Origin: Opisthorchis felineus
Lineage: Eukaryota > Platyhelminthes > Trematoda > Opisthorchiida > Opisthorchiidae
Assembly: GCA_004794785.1 (NCBI GenBank)
Contig: SJOL01009548.1
Location: forward strand, 10,793-74,792
Length of the DNA: 64,000 nt
Direction: 5' to 3'
Position 1 is the first letter of the stretch. Every line of letters begins with the position of its first letter. The translations under genes were made by a program, and so were the position numbers. This document shows, piece by piece, positions 1-13,280 of the stretch. A model generated the notes under the pieces. That model saw only the letters and a list, made by a program, of their open reading frames with translations. It did no database searches and was not told where the DNA came from.

Positions 1-211
1 ACAGCCAGTAGGCGCTACATGTTACTGCTGGTAATCAGGAAATAATGGAGGATTTACGTTTCATGTGTACATGATTGTATACGATTGCTTCAGAGAACAG
101 GAGGGAAGAATGTGTTATGTCTGGATGATGAAGTGGACTTGAGGTGGTGCAGCCCAACTAAGACGAAGGTGGCAACTCCTTGCACGTCGATGTTAGCCGT
201 GAGTCTAACAT
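1..211. repeat. dispersed repeat, copy 1
   Basis: The first ~210 bases align almost throughout with 9136-9320 in the same orientation; both begin with the same 16 bases (acagccagtaggcgct) and share the block around ctaagacgaaggtggc. A short related fragment lies near 2787-2830. No long ORF, tRNA-like box or terminal repeat is visible, so the class is unknown. The left end may lie outside the window. Confidence 0.6.
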
Positions 212-3200
212 CCCAATCATAAGATAACACCACCTCATACTTAACCAAAGTGGCCCCATCGCAAAATGCGAGCGTCGTTATTAGACACCGAAAACCAGCT
301 GCTGTGCTTACGCTTGTGAACGTACTCTGCTAAAATCGTCAGCACGCGGTTATTTGCTTAAAACATCTAAATCTCAAGTGCTTGTGCGCCTGATAAGTAA
401 GGGCTCGCACCTCTATATTTTCTCCAGCTTATCGTACAAGTTTGGACCTCATCTTGTCCGTCGCTTCTATCGACATATCGCCACTGACCTCCACTGCCAC
501 AATCCTATCTAAGCTTTTCAAATGCAGCCAGTCTATACTGTGCGTAAGACGGAAAGTGACACTCCGAGACGCTCCATCCATCACACCTTTTCTCAGTCCC
601 GGTTTGATATGCGACCCATTAAATCCTGCAGAAACTTTCATTCTCTTTGACGCTTGCCTCTGAGGTTCGTCAGTGCTTGAAATGCAGCCATCGGGTCATG
701 TTATAAAATTCCCCTGGCTGGGTCCCGCTTAAACACATCAAAACCGATATCATGACACCTGCAGAGCTCATTGGCTTCGAAAGTCGACACCACTCGAGCG
801 TCTTAAACAATCGTATAATCCATGGCCAAAATCGCTGCCAAACGCCTACTGATAACCTAGTTCTTCCTCTTTTTTGCCCAAAAACTCAAAACTTGAAGGG
901 CAAAGCTTCTAGCACTTCAATGCAAGGAAGCCAACTGAAACCACTACCTTTTTCTCAAAGGTTGGCCAGTGAAAGCAATCGAAAATAACACCTCCTCACG
1001 GACCTGCGTAGACCAGTACTTTCGGCACAACTCAGCCAGAGACTTCAAACGCAACAAAACACTTTGACAACCACATAAGCTGCATCGCTTTTAATGCATT
1101 GGAGCATTGCAGCCAAAGGTCATCTAATTCAGACTGCGACTTCTTAAGTCTGTCGACTAACCCCGCTCCTCATGCAGTCGCATTAAACTCCGTTGGGCCC
1201 TCAACTGCCCTGACATCCATGAAGATACGTCATATCTTCACTCATATCATACCCTGGCTCTGCACCTCGTTCCTTCGCCACTCATTAGTGCATATCGGCT
1301 CGGAATCTTGCGGGTTGTCAGACCAACAATCATGCCCTAGCTCGGGCGATCTAAGTAGATCCTACCAATCCATTAATCACCCAAGCTTCCCACTTGATCG
1401 CCCCTTTAATCATCCTTAGAATCACGAGCACTGCTGACACATCCTTGAACAAAAATACGCATGCTCTACTCCAAACAATTGCCATACTTGCCTGCCTGTA
1501 ATGTTGACGTCAACGCTCCCAAGATGACCCCATATTCTTTGTTCTCTGGCAGCGCTGGCAGCTCTGACTCCTACGGGTCTCCGACAGCCCCAATGTTGTT
1601 GGTGTCGATTACTCCCTAAATGCTCAGTGCCCGGGCTTAATCGCTCATTCTTAGATCCAGACACAAGATGTCTTTGAAACAGCAGTTTAAAAGGAAGGAA
1701 TGTTCTGCATAAAGTACTAGCATTTGACAGGAAACTATTTCCAGACATGGTTTTGCTAAAATTTGTTTAAGCTTACTCATTGCCTGTTTTGGGCTAGAGA
1801 TCCATATATCAATAGCCGCCATGGATTAGCACGATGTTTTCGTAAAAATGGTGGGAAATGTTGTGGAAAATTTCATTTCTTCGCGTGTTACGTATGGCAT
1901 TTGGAAATATTTTAAAGGTATGCGTTAACAGTAGTTACCTCTTCGTTTTTCCCTCAGAATGGAGCAGCCAATCGTGACCTACGTAGGAAAAAAGTTTCAC
2001 GTCGTTACAGCCTGACTGGGAGATAGTAGAGACATGGTGAACTACGGACAAGCCATCAACCCAGCCGTCGCACCGTCATTGTGCCGTCATAATTTTGTCC
2101 CTTGACAGCCCCGTCCATAGATATCTTGGGTGAGTCAGTTCGGGTTGTTAGGGTAGTTTAGGTGGGCCATGGAAACCTTAAAAATTGAGACCAACAAAGA
2201 TAAAGAATATCCCCGTGTTCATCGAGGATGCAAAGTGGATCACTGGTGCTATACAAATGAGGCAATAACACAGCCGTATTTTGACTGCAGACTCAAAATA
2301 CACAACAAGTAAAAGGGTCCATTGCACAGCGATCGGTTACAAGTCAGACTGTTCCCGGAAATAGCATGCAAATAAGAACGGCTACAATTTCTACCACTGT
2401 AGCGAGCCGTGACTGCCGGAGGTCCAAAACCATAATCGATATTCATTTCGATCAACAGGCCTGGACATATGTGAATATGATGAACATTCATTTGCTAAAT
2501 TTTTCGCCACTAAGTTTATAGCTAGTCATGTAATCGTCCATAAAGCTGGATAGAAAGGGCAGAGGTGTGAGTGGAAGGTTCCCCAAAATTGTGGTTGAAG
2601 CGTACCTGCCTTTGAAGCCCTTGTGACTGACGCCCAGCTGGCAGGTGAAAAGGTAGGATTATCGCGTATTCAAGCAAGATAGGTCAAAATGGGGTTAGAA
2701 GGATACCACAGACCGTTTTTGGAACGGCTCTTCACCGTTCACTCAGAAACTGGGTGGTGTGATCGTAGATAGAGGAAGACGAGTTAGCCATTAGGCGCTC
2801 CAGTGACAAGTGGTATGCTGGCTGGGGATATGGATGGCTTCCAGATATTTGTAGCGTCTATTACTTTGATATTTGAAATTCCACAGGTTTCTTTTATCCC
2901 TATTTGTAACTTCACCCTACCTTTGTGTTTAATGGGTGCGCATGAACTGTCGTTTTTTCTGCAACTATCACTTCACTCATTCGGCGTCTAGGTCATCCAA
3001 CCATTTTGTGTCTGAACTAATGCACGTGTGACTGTCTCATCTGGGAACTTGTTTGCTCTTTTGGTTTGTATTTTATATTCCAATTGAACCATTTGTTGTG
3101 GACAAGTATTTGCTGTCGAGGTTTGTATATTTTGTGAACTTATGGCCTACATTTTTAATGCCGTATGATAACCCAGCTCCAACTTTGTTTGCCCTCCCGG

Positions 3201-3225
3201 AGGTACTGGTTTTACACGTCACTAA
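212..3225. other. no recognisable gene
   Basis: About 3 kb with only short open frames (the longest about 110 codons, none with a recognisable domain). I see no splice-bounded conserved exon, RNA gene or long tandem repeat. It is probably old transposon debris, but I cannot assign it. Confidence 0.5.
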
Positions 3226-3929
3226 ATGATGCCGCTTGGCTCGATATCTTACGCCACCTTGTTTAAAATAATCACGCTAACCTTAGGAACCATTATGAAC
3301 AAAACGGAAGCCCAGGACTTTGCGGAACCTATCGATGCTGCAGAGAAAACAGTTGCAGTGCTGTATGCGTCAAGCCCTGGTTCATCTAAGCCACGTTCTG
3401 TATCTAGTTACAAAAGTAGTGTAGCTTTGAAAGATTTAGGGATTGCTCAGCTCCAGGAAATTCGGTTTGGACAAGAGGAAGAGCTTCAGCGGGCTCTCCT
3501 AGAGGCACAAAGAAAAATGAAGCTAGCTAAAATTGAGCTGGAGGCCGAATAGGAATCACCAGATGAACTTTGGGAGACAGAAGCCTCAACTGACCGGTTA
3601 ACGCAGCACTTGAAATCCTGTCAGATGACCGAAAGAAACTAGGATATGCTGGTGATCGTAGGTGGTCTTCTTTAGGACCAAAACCGGTAATTTATATCAC
3701 TCCAGTGACAGCCACTGTTGAACTACCCAAGGTAGAACTATCACACTTTGGTGGTGATCCAAATCGTTTTGGGAGGTTGACACGCACGTCTTCGTTTTGG
3801 CTACATTCACGAGCACAAATTTGGAAGCGCACGGCTCCCTTGAATCCTAAGGGTCAAGTTTATTCTACTCGATCTTACGAATGCCTTGTATACACTTGTA
3901 TTTATCCTCAACTCTACTGCGTCCAATGA
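3226..3929 (+). pseudogene. gag-like retroelement remnant (BEL/Pao-like?)
   Basis: Two broken open segments. The first (3226-3552) ends in a charged, coiled-coil-like helix (around QLQEIRFGQEEELQRALLE, residues 74-92). The second, with conserved residues LPKVELSHFGGDP encoded near 3720-3760, has the pattern of the 'LPK-x-x-hydrophobic-x-F-x-G-D' segment that opens the capsid region in many BEL/Pao and some Ty3 gag proteins. Stops at 3550 and 3927 and a change of frame show decay. No protease or RT follows; the next recognisable thing is an unrelated MULE remnant. The BEL/Pao assignment is tentative. Confidence 0.4.
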
Positions 3930-4217
3930 CATAGTAGAAAAAGTGGAGAAACCGGGTTATTCACCAAATGTTCCAGTGCCCTCAAAAACAAATGCAACTG
4001 AGTGCTGCTCTTTAGCCAGCGGATGCTCTTTTCTCCTAAACCTTAATCTGTGAAATAATTTCTTTAGCTAAACCTTTGGCATTTTGTCATATGCATGCTT
4101 ACAAAAAAATATAATGTTTGCTTGGTTTTGTTGGAATATGCTTTACTTAACGTCATCTCCATTCATTACGTTTAGGACGCATTTCAGTTTTAAAGATGCA
4201 CTGCCGCGGCTTCCGAT

Positions 4218-5517
4218 ATGGCCTTAGATAAGTTTGGCGAGGAATTGGCATCAGTCCGGTTTTCATCCTTTACCGCATTTGAGAAAGCGTCAAAGGAACA
4301 CATGAAGGAAGAATATGTAGTACTCGTTGCCGCAGCATTTAACCAAAGGACCAACGCTATTTTGCGTTACAAGTAGGTATACTACGAATGAAACAGGCGG
4401 CCAGCAAAACCAACGGAAAGTCGACGGGTCCGTTGAAGCTACTAAGTTGAGCGCACTTGCTAATTACATGCAGTAAATGAAGCACCGGTTGTCCAGTTTG
4501 TTTCGGTCTAAGGAGACACGAAAACCACCTCGTAGTCACCTTTGATTTTCTGGAACACAACCATAAGTTAATTAACTTAATGTACGAGTGGCTTCCGGTA
4601 AATCGACCGCTAACGGAAGAGGATTTGAGCACCTGCAGGAACCTATTAAAGTGTGAAACTCCACCGTGTGGAGTGCGGCAATTTGTAGCCGGTGAAGTTC
4701 TTGTAAAAAAACTAGTATCTGGCATGTATATACAAGCTTTACAACTTCCTGAGCACGGATGGAATGGGTGCTGGATGCTCGATTATGTATGCCTTCGTGA
4801 AAAGTAAACAATTGGCTTCCATGCGTAAACTGCCCGGCTTTTTCAGGGAAATTATGGGCGGACAGTATCAGATGAAGGCTTCTGTCATGGACAAGTTGGC
4901 GGTGCAAATGCGAGCAGCGAGAGTAGTGTTCGGCTGCGACGTCATGTTGTGCTACTTCAATATTAGCAAAACTATCAGGAAGCACTATACATCATATAAC
5001 ATCAGAGCATTTTTGTTCACAGACACTCTGAAAACAGCCGGGGCATATTCCACCATATGGCTCGCCTGGACAATGCAGTACACTAGGTTTCTTGTTTATC
5101 ATGATACCAGCACACAGAATACGATAAGATCTACAAATGCTGAACCCACGAACCCACGGTTTGTCCCACTTAATGTACATAACCCTCAAATGGGCTATGC
5201 ATGTAAAGTCCGGGATAGTCAATTTTGGTAATGTGACCAACAACATTCTGAGGAACGCAGACGGCCGTCTGAAAAACCCAGTGCACCACTCAGACACACT
5301 AGAGAATGCCATACAGAGGGTATTGCGGCACGCCGGGTGGCTTGTGTGGGAATATGAGTTGCATACGTCATACCAATGTGACCGACGAAAAAATCCTGGA
5401 GGGCGACGGCTAGGTTCTGAACGTCACCACGTATGCGTGCTTCCTCGTTTTGGAGGCACTTGGGACCACGATCCCCAAAGCTTCACTATCGTGGTGTTTG
5501 AGAAAAAACAAGGTTAG
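4218..5517 (+). pseudogene. MULE-type transposase remnant, FAR1/ZSWIM-like
   Basis: Several frames together give the parts of a MULE transposase of the FAR1/ZSWIM3 kind found in animals. The N-terminal part starts at the ATG at 4218 (FSSFTAFEKASKEHMKEEY, a FAR1-like DNA-binding start). Next come a Cys/His segment near 4490-4580 (CPVC, then LEHNH) and the hinge LTEEDLSTCRNLL. The catalytic core follows near 4890-4980, with MDKLAVQMRAARVVFGCD then LCYFNISKTIRKH; the D of MDK sits where the second catalytic Asp is expected. The C-terminal part near 5220-5330 has VTNNILRNADGRLKN. Stops and frame changes near 4370, 4806 and 5231 make it non-functional. No terminal inverted repeats were identified by eye. 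The CR1-like RT begins directly after it. Confidence 0.6.
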
Positions 5518-5541
5518 GTCACCCTACGCTAACTAACTTAC

Positions 5542-7152
5542 AAAACAACCAGGTGCTCACAGACGGTTGACACTTGTGCGCATTGGGGCCCGACGAAGTC
5601 CACCCAAGGATCCTGAAGGAAACGTCGTACACACTGGCAAATAATTTCTATCTGGTGTTTCGTCAATCGCTTGACGAAGGCCACCTTCCCTCTTCCTGGA
5701 GGGAAGCGATCGTCACACCAATCTACAAAACTGGTGACCGAATATCGCCTGGCAGCTACAGGCCTATAAGCCTCACTAGCGTGCCACGCAAGGTGATGGA
5801 ACGCATTCTGAAGCAAGCCATCCTAGACCACCTCACCATCAACAACTTGATATCTCCAGTCCAACACGGATTTCTCCCAAACCGTTCTCGCGTGACGAGC
5901 ATGCTCGTAGTTATGGACAGCTTAACCCAAGCCAAGGGCGAGGGACTTATATCAGATGCCATATTTTTCGACTTCTCAAAAGCATTCGATCGAGTCCCAC
6001 ACGTCTCGCTGCTCCACACACTCGAGTCTTACGGGGTTCAAGGGAAAATCTTACTCTGGATCAAGGCGTTCCTATCAGACAGAACATTCCGAGCGAAAGT
6101 AGGCTCGACTTACTCTTCTCCGGCGCCGGTCTCCATCGGAGTTCCTCAAGGCTCCGTTCTGGGACCACTGATGTTTCTGATATACGTCAATGACCTTCCA
6201 GACGTTCTTTCAAGTCCATGTCTACTTTTTGCGGACGACTTGAAATCTTGGAGTACCAATGCCAGTGCCCTTCAAATGGATGTAGACGCTGCAAAACAGT
6301 GATCGTTGGACTGGCACCTTCCTTTGGATGACGAAAAGTGCGCCCATGTCATTTGGAGGAGACTCAGCGAACGTCTATGTCGTGCATGGTGAAAATGGTC
6401 CAGAAGACATCACGAGGATAGATGCCGAAAAGGATTTTGGTATCTGGCTCTCCTCAAACATGTCCTTCTCACTGCACCACGAGAAACCGGCCCAAAAGGC
6501 ATTCGGCGTTCTACGGATGATTCGGCGCACCTTCACCCGTATTACTCGCATGGACCTCCAAGTACTCTATGGGGCCTACGTCCGACCGCTTCTTGAATAC
6601 GCCAATCAAATTGTTTACTCAGGGCGCACGAAGGACGTAACCCCCACTGAGCGTGTCCAGCGAGCTGCTACGAAAATGGTTGCGGGCCTTAAATCCGTGG
6701 ACTACAAAATGCGTCTCACAGCGCTTGACCTCTTTCCCCTCGAGTATCGCCGCCTCCGAGGAGACCTAATTCTAACAGATGCCCTGTTTGAACAAGGTTT
6801 GGCCAGCAGGTTTTTCCCCGTTGAGCCAGCAAACACACGGCGGGAACATGGTAGGAAGATTTTCAAGCTCAGAGCGCACACTTTTATTCGGCAAATTTTT
6901 TTCTCATTTCGTGCAGTAGCTGTCCACGCTCCTTTTAGAACCCAGTTCAAAGCACTACTAGACACTTTTCTATGCGAGTCCTCGTGCTGGCAAACATACT
7001 GCCCCGCGCTGAGAACTTAAAGAGCAGTGCTACACCTTTTTTTCGCTTGTGCCTTTCAGGTGAACGACAACCGCTGAACGACAAGAACACAACCGACCCG
7101 GAAACTTGGGCAAAAGCCTCGATCCTGTGTATCACTCCGGGAATCCGTGAAT
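5542..7152 (+). pseudogene. CR1-like non-LTR retrotransposon, 5'-truncated
   Basis: Reverse transcriptase of the CR1/Jockey type. The first open segment (5574-6302) carries the usual blocks in order: GPDEVHPRILKE, SYRPISLTSVPRKVMERI, QHGFLPNRS, FDFSKAFDRVPH, GVPQGSVLGPLMFL and the catalytic FADD box (LLFADDLKSW). The second (6328-7020) is the thumb/C-terminal part ([27 protein letters not shown]). A TGA at 6300 replaces the expected Trp before SLDW, and a frameshift near 6335-6345 separates the halves. The endonuclease is absent, as expected for 5' truncation, which falls right after the MULE remnant. The 3' end around 7140-7152 (gaatccgtgaatg) matches the 8-bp repeat tail of the minus-strand copy at 14583. 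Confidence 0.85.
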
Positions 7153-7319
7153 GTACATGCCCCTTTTACCAGTTGATGTAGCTCTCTTGCATCCATTTGT
7201 TCTCTTTAGTTCGGGACCACTTGGTTCCGTGGAGCAAGAAGCATTATTCATAAATGTTTTCTTAGGTTGCTTCCCCATCCACCAACGGTGGCTGTTGATT
7301 AACAACCTACCGGCAAGAT

Positions 7320-7724
7320 ATGCCGCTTACACTTGTTTCCAGGCCACCGCCTACAGTTTTAGGCGGCCTGCCTAAGCAAATGAAACTAGTGGTGGTATGG
7401 CTTCAGCGGCTGGAACCCGGGAAACAAACAGACATCATTAAGCGGTTGATTGTTCATGGGCAAATCCTCTTGCGCCAAGGCTCGTCGTCTGCAACTGACG
7501 ACCTACTGTTGGTGGTCGAGGATATTGCACCTCAACCCGGGTGGCAGCCTACGGACACAGACTCCGGCTATTGTGTGCTCTGTGACTGCCTGACTAGTAT
7601 CAGTGACCAATGGTGTGTAACGGATCGCGCATCATATCAAGTCGACTGTTTCGATGGTGATGGTTGCCCGCTGTACAATGATGCCCTTCAAGCTTGTCCC
7701 AAAGGTGACCCCACAGATGATTAA
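7320..7724 (+). other. unrecognised 134-codon open frame
   Basis: An open frame in ordinary codons that ends in a Cys-containing, acidic segment (DSGYCVLCDCLTSIS). I do not recognise the family. It starts about 170 bases after the CR1-like 3' end and no splice signals clearly bound it. It could be part of another mobile element or a chance ORF. Confidence 0.2.
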
Positions 7725-9135
7725 TTAATTTTCGGAGCATAGCCCCAGGCCCGTCCTGGGGCTTGCCAACCGATTAGAAGAGGCCATTTTATGATGTTGA
7801 TTTGGGCCGAGGCACAGATTCCTAGCTCAGTGTGTCCCGGAATTCCTTTTGCGCCAGTATTTTTGGCTCTATGGAAGAGCCAGTCAGTAACTACGAGTTT
7901 TCGGCTCAATAATATAGCCGAATAATATATATATATATATATAATATATTATATAGCTGTATAGCCCCAGATAGATGAAAGGGATGACGGCCGTTTTTTG
8001 TGGTTCATGCAAAACCCACCAGCTTCAGACTGCTTGTTCGTTAATGAGGCCCCTGTATTTCATGTAAATACCGTTTTTCTTGAAACCTCGTCGTCAGTAG
8101 GCACCTTGCCACAAGAACTCATGCAACGCAAATCAGGCGTCGAAGGTGACGTTGTGCAAACAAACCTCCACGAGATTTTTGCCGCTGAAATGCTCCGTTT
8201 ATATGGTATGTTTTGCTCCTACATTGTTATCCGCCTACCTCCTAGTAAGATTTCTGTAACCCAACTTCTGTCTTCCTGTCATTTAATGACATCAGTATAA
8301 TTATGATGATAATAATAATGCTTACTCCCAACCGGTGGGTGGCATGCCGTCAAACATGACCGTAATGTCACAGCTCCGTAACGGTCTTCAAGGCTGCCGC
8401 AATCGGACATGGGATACGCATTTGCGTGGCACCTGGATCCGGGTTAGACATGGCGATTGACACAGGTAGAATCAGGCCAATGTAGAGTCATGAGTACTTT
8501 CGAATCAGTTGGAAAACCGTGTGAGTGGGGGTGACAGCGGACAAGCCAGATTGAATAAATAACGGTTGTACGGGGCGTTTGCGCAACTACAGCAGAAGTT
8601 TGAAGCTTGGGAAGAGGGGGATGAGGAAGGAATAGGATGAGAGCAGTAGCGTCTGGTGAGTGCCAGGAGGCATCAGATAAAACGGTGTTCAATGGAAAAA
8701 AAATATAAAAGAGGATGACAGCAAACTAAATGAACCCAGGAAGAGGTGGAATTTGTTGGCTGACCTAGAAGCCAAGTACTAGCCGGGCCAGAGTAGGTGC
8801 CTAGTTTTGGAAAGTAAAGACTTAGCCGCCGAGGCAGGGAGGCTAGCCGTTGGACTATTTGGAACGGGTGACTACATGGTGAGATTAGCTGGCGGTAGTT
8901 TCTAGCTCAGCAAAAAACCAACCAAAAGGGTCCCCGTTGTACAAAGGGGGCGTTACTGTGAACAGGGACAGAAGACAAATAATAAGCCGTTGGGCAACAG
9001 CTTCCGAGATAACGGATAAGCACCGTAGTTTAACTGGAATCTACTACCTCAACTCAACAGGGATGTAAGAGTATGGGTGGCCAGTCACCGGGTCACTGCT
9101 GTCAGCTCCAAGAAGCGAATGGCGCATGGCAAGAA
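7725..9135. other. no recognisable gene; AT microsatellite
   Basis: No conserved coding segment seen. A short (AT)n tract with an interrupted palindromic continuation lies at about 7921-7956. An open frame of 100 codons at 7998-8300 has no recognisable domain. Confidence 0.5.
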
Positions 9136-9320
9136 CAGCCAGTAGGCGCTAGCTGTGACTACTGGTAATCAGGAAATGATGAGAAATTTACGTTTTGTGT
9201 GTATATGATTGCGTCAAAAACGTGTGTTATGTCTGGTTGACGAAGTGGAATTGGGGTGGTGCAACCCAACTAAGACGAAGGTGGCCACGCCTTGCACGTC
9301 GATGTTAGCCGTGAGCCTCG
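9136..9320. repeat. dispersed repeat, copy 2
   Basis: Same-orientation copy of 1-211, with small indels. The match stops shortly after ttagccgtgag on both sides. Confidence 0.6.
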
Positions 9321-9493
9321 CACAGTACCTCCAAGCTTCCGATGAATATTTTTTAAAACAAACGAAAGGACTGCTGTCATTCGTTTGTAGTCCTTGGTGT
9401 TGCCAGACAAGTGACAACCGGCACAAGTCCAATCCAGCTACAGGCAAACAACAACGGTGTTCTTTTATGGTTTTCCAGAGTTAAAGGCCAGTC

Positions 9494-9825
9494 TCAAAAC
9501 CCCCGGCGATGGGCGATGCACCCGTTCCACTGGAGGGGCGGCCGGTATACGAACGCACCATGGTGCAACGTAACAGGGCGACCATCCCTGCAGGGCGTAC
9601 CCGTCCACCACACGAGGTTTTCATCCCTCGTGCATGCTACCAGATCGGCAGGGTGACAAGCCACCAAGTAGTCATAATTGCGGTTTGTGCAATTATAGTA
9701 AAAAACTCCAGCTACTAGATATTTTATCCGGTTGGGGGAAAGCCAGGCCAATAAAACGGCTTAGTCATTTCGAACAAGCAAACAGCAAACAGCCACTGGA
9801 AGAGGCAAGTCGCGGAAGCAAATGA
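9494..9825 (+). repeat. protein-coding-like repeat with HNCGLC motif, copy A
   Basis: Aligns with the reverse complement of about 19450-19735. Both copies can be read as a peptide with SHNCGLC or NHNCGLC, followed by DIL, G, a basic residue, and RP(I/V)K(R/Q)LS, F, EQ, SKQPL. Similarity at the amino-acid level over about 60 residues argues that this was coding in an ancestral mobile element. The minus-strand copy continues upstream into a segment like the endonuclease-RT linker of RTE-type elements, so it may belong to such an ORF. Confidence 0.45.
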
Positions 9826-9830
9826 AACGG

Positions 9831-12800
9831 CGGCTACCTTTTTGGCCATGGGGGTAGAATGTAGATGTTCAAGGCCTGTGTGCTATGGCTAAACGACGAC
9901 GAAACGTTGGGGTGAACCGCCATGGGAAGTAGAGGCGCACCACAGTGTTATATGTATGTGTGAATGAGTGAGCTGTGGAAACAAAAAAGTATTTCATTCG
10001 TTGCGCATCTTCAGACCCGCTATTTGACGTGCGTGCACTGCATGTGGTCAGAGGATGCGGAATGGTTCTGAACGCTGAGGAAGTAAGGCTTCGGTTTGGC
10101 TAAGGTTAGTTATATCCAGTAAAAGCAATGCACCAAACATTAAATAGAGCTGAAAAAGTTATTCAGGGATGGGACCAGGCTTGGAAGAACTAGGAATAAG
10201 AGATAGATAAGGTATACATAGATAGGCATAAGAGATAGATACTATGGTGAGTTATGGACAAGAACACTTGGGAGGGTAATTGTCTCATTTGAGGGTTAGC
10301 GCCATGGGATTCAACCTGGTAAATGTACATGCCAGGACCAAGTAATATGACAGTTGGGGTGAGAGCGCAAATTAGAGGGGTTTAGGGCCTGTTCCAAAGA
10401 AAGTCTCTATTGTAAGCTGTGGCTCAATGAACACTGCGCACCAAGAATGCTGTCTGCTTCCCGGCAGGACATGTGTACTAATCAACACAACCAAAAAGAT
10501 TCAGCTTTTAATATGGTCCATTTGGGACCTTCGACGTTTCCCGGTAGACATGGATGGGCGCGCGTTGGTCAGCTGATTAAGCGTTGTGGAACCTAGCCGC
10601 ATGTTAGTCGTGTGCGTCATGCTGGGGTCGTTCGGCTGTCTGCTACTATCGACGTAGGTCCCATGTGGCTAGTTGATTAGGCATCGTCGAACGTAATACT
10701 TCTACGCTTATATCAAGCTATGCACCAGGAACTACACCTGCAGCAGGTTGGGAAACAAACCTATTATTGTTATCATCCGGAGCCTCACGTTCATGATATC
10801 TTGTACGAGATGCCAAATGTGATGCTGGTTTCTGTGGCGGTGGTTACTCGGGACCGCCATTTTCGTGCCCCAAACTTTGAGTCTTCCGTCCAGTAGACCG
10901 ATAGATACAAGGCCGAATTTGATTAGAGGAATTAAACTCAGGCATATTTTGCGCCCACCAGTGCACTGTCGGCTCTAGCAAATTCCAAGAATTATTACAG
11001 CCGCAAAACTACTTGCCAGTGCCGTCAATTGTAAGAGATTCGCGTTTTACATCAAGTTGCGATATCTTATTACGATTATACGACGTAAGAGATGGCCCTG
11101 ACGATGCGCTCACTTAAGCAAACCACCCATACTGAGAACTTGCAGGATAACCAATATGGCAGAGCAATTCATAACAATGAAATGGCCACCTTCAAAACGC
11201 CGTCGTTCTCGGAAACTCGATTCTATTAGCCGAATGCTGAGTGGCCAACTGAGCCGCGACGGCCAGTCAGTACATGAAATCCGCCCACAAAGTGCACCCG
11301 GAGTGCGTTTAAACACATTTCATGGAAGCTGTGACTTTCAAATATCTGCGGTGAAATGCTAAAATTTTATAAAACTTTGTTTTCCAACCATTGTTCCAAG
11401 GGATCTTTACGTGTGCGTCTTAGGATCGACTTTCATATTGCGGCTAGATGATAGCGGATTGGAACTCGGTGGATTCCTGACGAAGACAAGGACGCAGGCG
11501 TCGGTGTGGCGCCATTTTTCACACTGAAGGTAGTCTACCACAAAACGTTTTTTTAATCAGCTCCAAACCACAGCTTAAGAGCTTTTTTAAGCCAATTTTG
11601 TGGTCAACAATCGTTTCAATTAACGCCGCAGATTTGAAAGGCAGTAGAGCACGCAGCTTTCCACATCAACTTCTAGATTTTTTGCATTCATAACAACTTG
11701 TTTTTGTTTTCAGCGCTGGGGGCTTGCGGAATCATCCTACACTTGTGTGATACTCGAGGTACATCTGAATGATGCAGCCTTTTGGCCGAACGAGCTGAAG
11801 CTGCAATGGACTTAACCAAGTTCCGCTACGCAAGATTACAACCAACGTACCTTCTGCCGCTGCGTGCCTTGCTTAATAAAAGTTCAGTTGAGCTTCGACT
11901 GATGGCGGGCATTTGGCAAAGGACATCCATCACAACCAGCCGTGGCGGCGTTGACATGTGTTGAACATGTCGTAACATCTATCCTGATGAGCGACTTCAT
12001 CCCTTCCTCCTTCAGAGAATCGCAAACTGTGAAAAGGGCAACGTGTGACTTAGGATAAGAAAGAATTTATGAGAGGAGTACCAGGCTCTTGTTGGTACCG
12101 GTTGTTGTCTGTAGGATAATGCGGTTGGAATACTGCCTTGTCTCGAAAGCACGATTTCTGCGTACGTCATGGATGAGTCCGCTGCTGCATTGGCACAAGT
12201 GTTTGAAGCAGCTTGATTTCGGGTTTCAAACACTCAACCTGAAGCACCAGCGGGCAGTGTTCATCAGACATCGATCCATTGACCGACATGGCATGTGAAA
12301 ACTTGCTGGAGCTTTTGGGCCATATGTTTACCCAAAACACTACTCTCCTTGAAATGGGGGCTCATCAGTCTGCTGCATAATATTCTGGACTACCCATGCG
12401 GTTATGATCACGCTTTTTTTCTAGTACAGCTTTACACGAAACTTTCCGGATATGCATGTGAAGGCCAGTTCCCCGCCTGACAGAAGAAAGGGCTTTTGGG
12501 ATTCATTTTTATCAAAATTACCGAGGCGCACTGTGCAGTTCCGTCGTGGTGTTCATTCAAAAGAAATTAATCGTAAATAGGGGAGACAAAATGTCACCGC
12601 TGAAAACCCAAAGGACGTTCCACTCAGTTAGTGCTCATGCAGACATTTTCTTTATTTGAGAGCAAGTGCCGTAAACGCCGCCTTTTTCCCTCCAGGGATC
12701 AGCCTAAAATTTGTGGATCTGCATTGACGCTGCATTAGTAAGACGCACATCCTAGGCTGTAATATGTCTGCGTTTATTAAAATTATCCAAACTCACTGCG

Positions 12801-13239
12801 TGGATGTTTCGAAGCTAGCAGCCGGATAGTGCTGAAAAGGAGAACGCGCTGTGTTAGATGAATGTAACAGTAAGTTGGTAGCTTCCACCTACCAATGGAG
12901 AAGTACAAAAACAGGTTTGGCAGCTCACTGTCTGAGCGCCAGGAAACGTGGGTCGGAAGGACAGCAAGAAGAACGCGGGGCTACAATCATACAAGCATAC
13001 AAAAGGTGTAAGTTACTGGGTGGACTACCGATCTCCTCTGGATAGTGGTCAAGGATGTCTTCATGTTATAACTTCATTACCCTTAGGAAATAGACAAAAG
13101 GGGTTGTAATTGACGATGGCGCGCACTTTGACATCGTCGGCACATTGCACAAGCCTACTCAGCAAGACGCTGTCCACAGAACTGTCGGATATCTTGTTTG
13201 CCCACTTGAGCCGATTACCATGCACTAGTTAGGCCTCCC
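9831..13239. other. no recognisable gene
   Basis: About 3.4 kb without a conserved domain. Short open frames at 11156-11362 (basic, MAEQFITMKWPPSKRRRSR start), 11782-11964 and 12295-12480 look plausible as peptides, but have no recognisable family and are interrupted. Nothing RNA-like or tandemly repeated was seen. Confidence 0.45.
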
Positions 13240-13280
13240 ACAGTGAACAAGCTGGTGCGTTACGTCGGTAACCGCTTACT

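Noticed and set aside
11984..12006. ctgatgag at about 11986 as a further hammerhead
   Set aside because: No gaaa and no pairing stem I follow within the needed distance.
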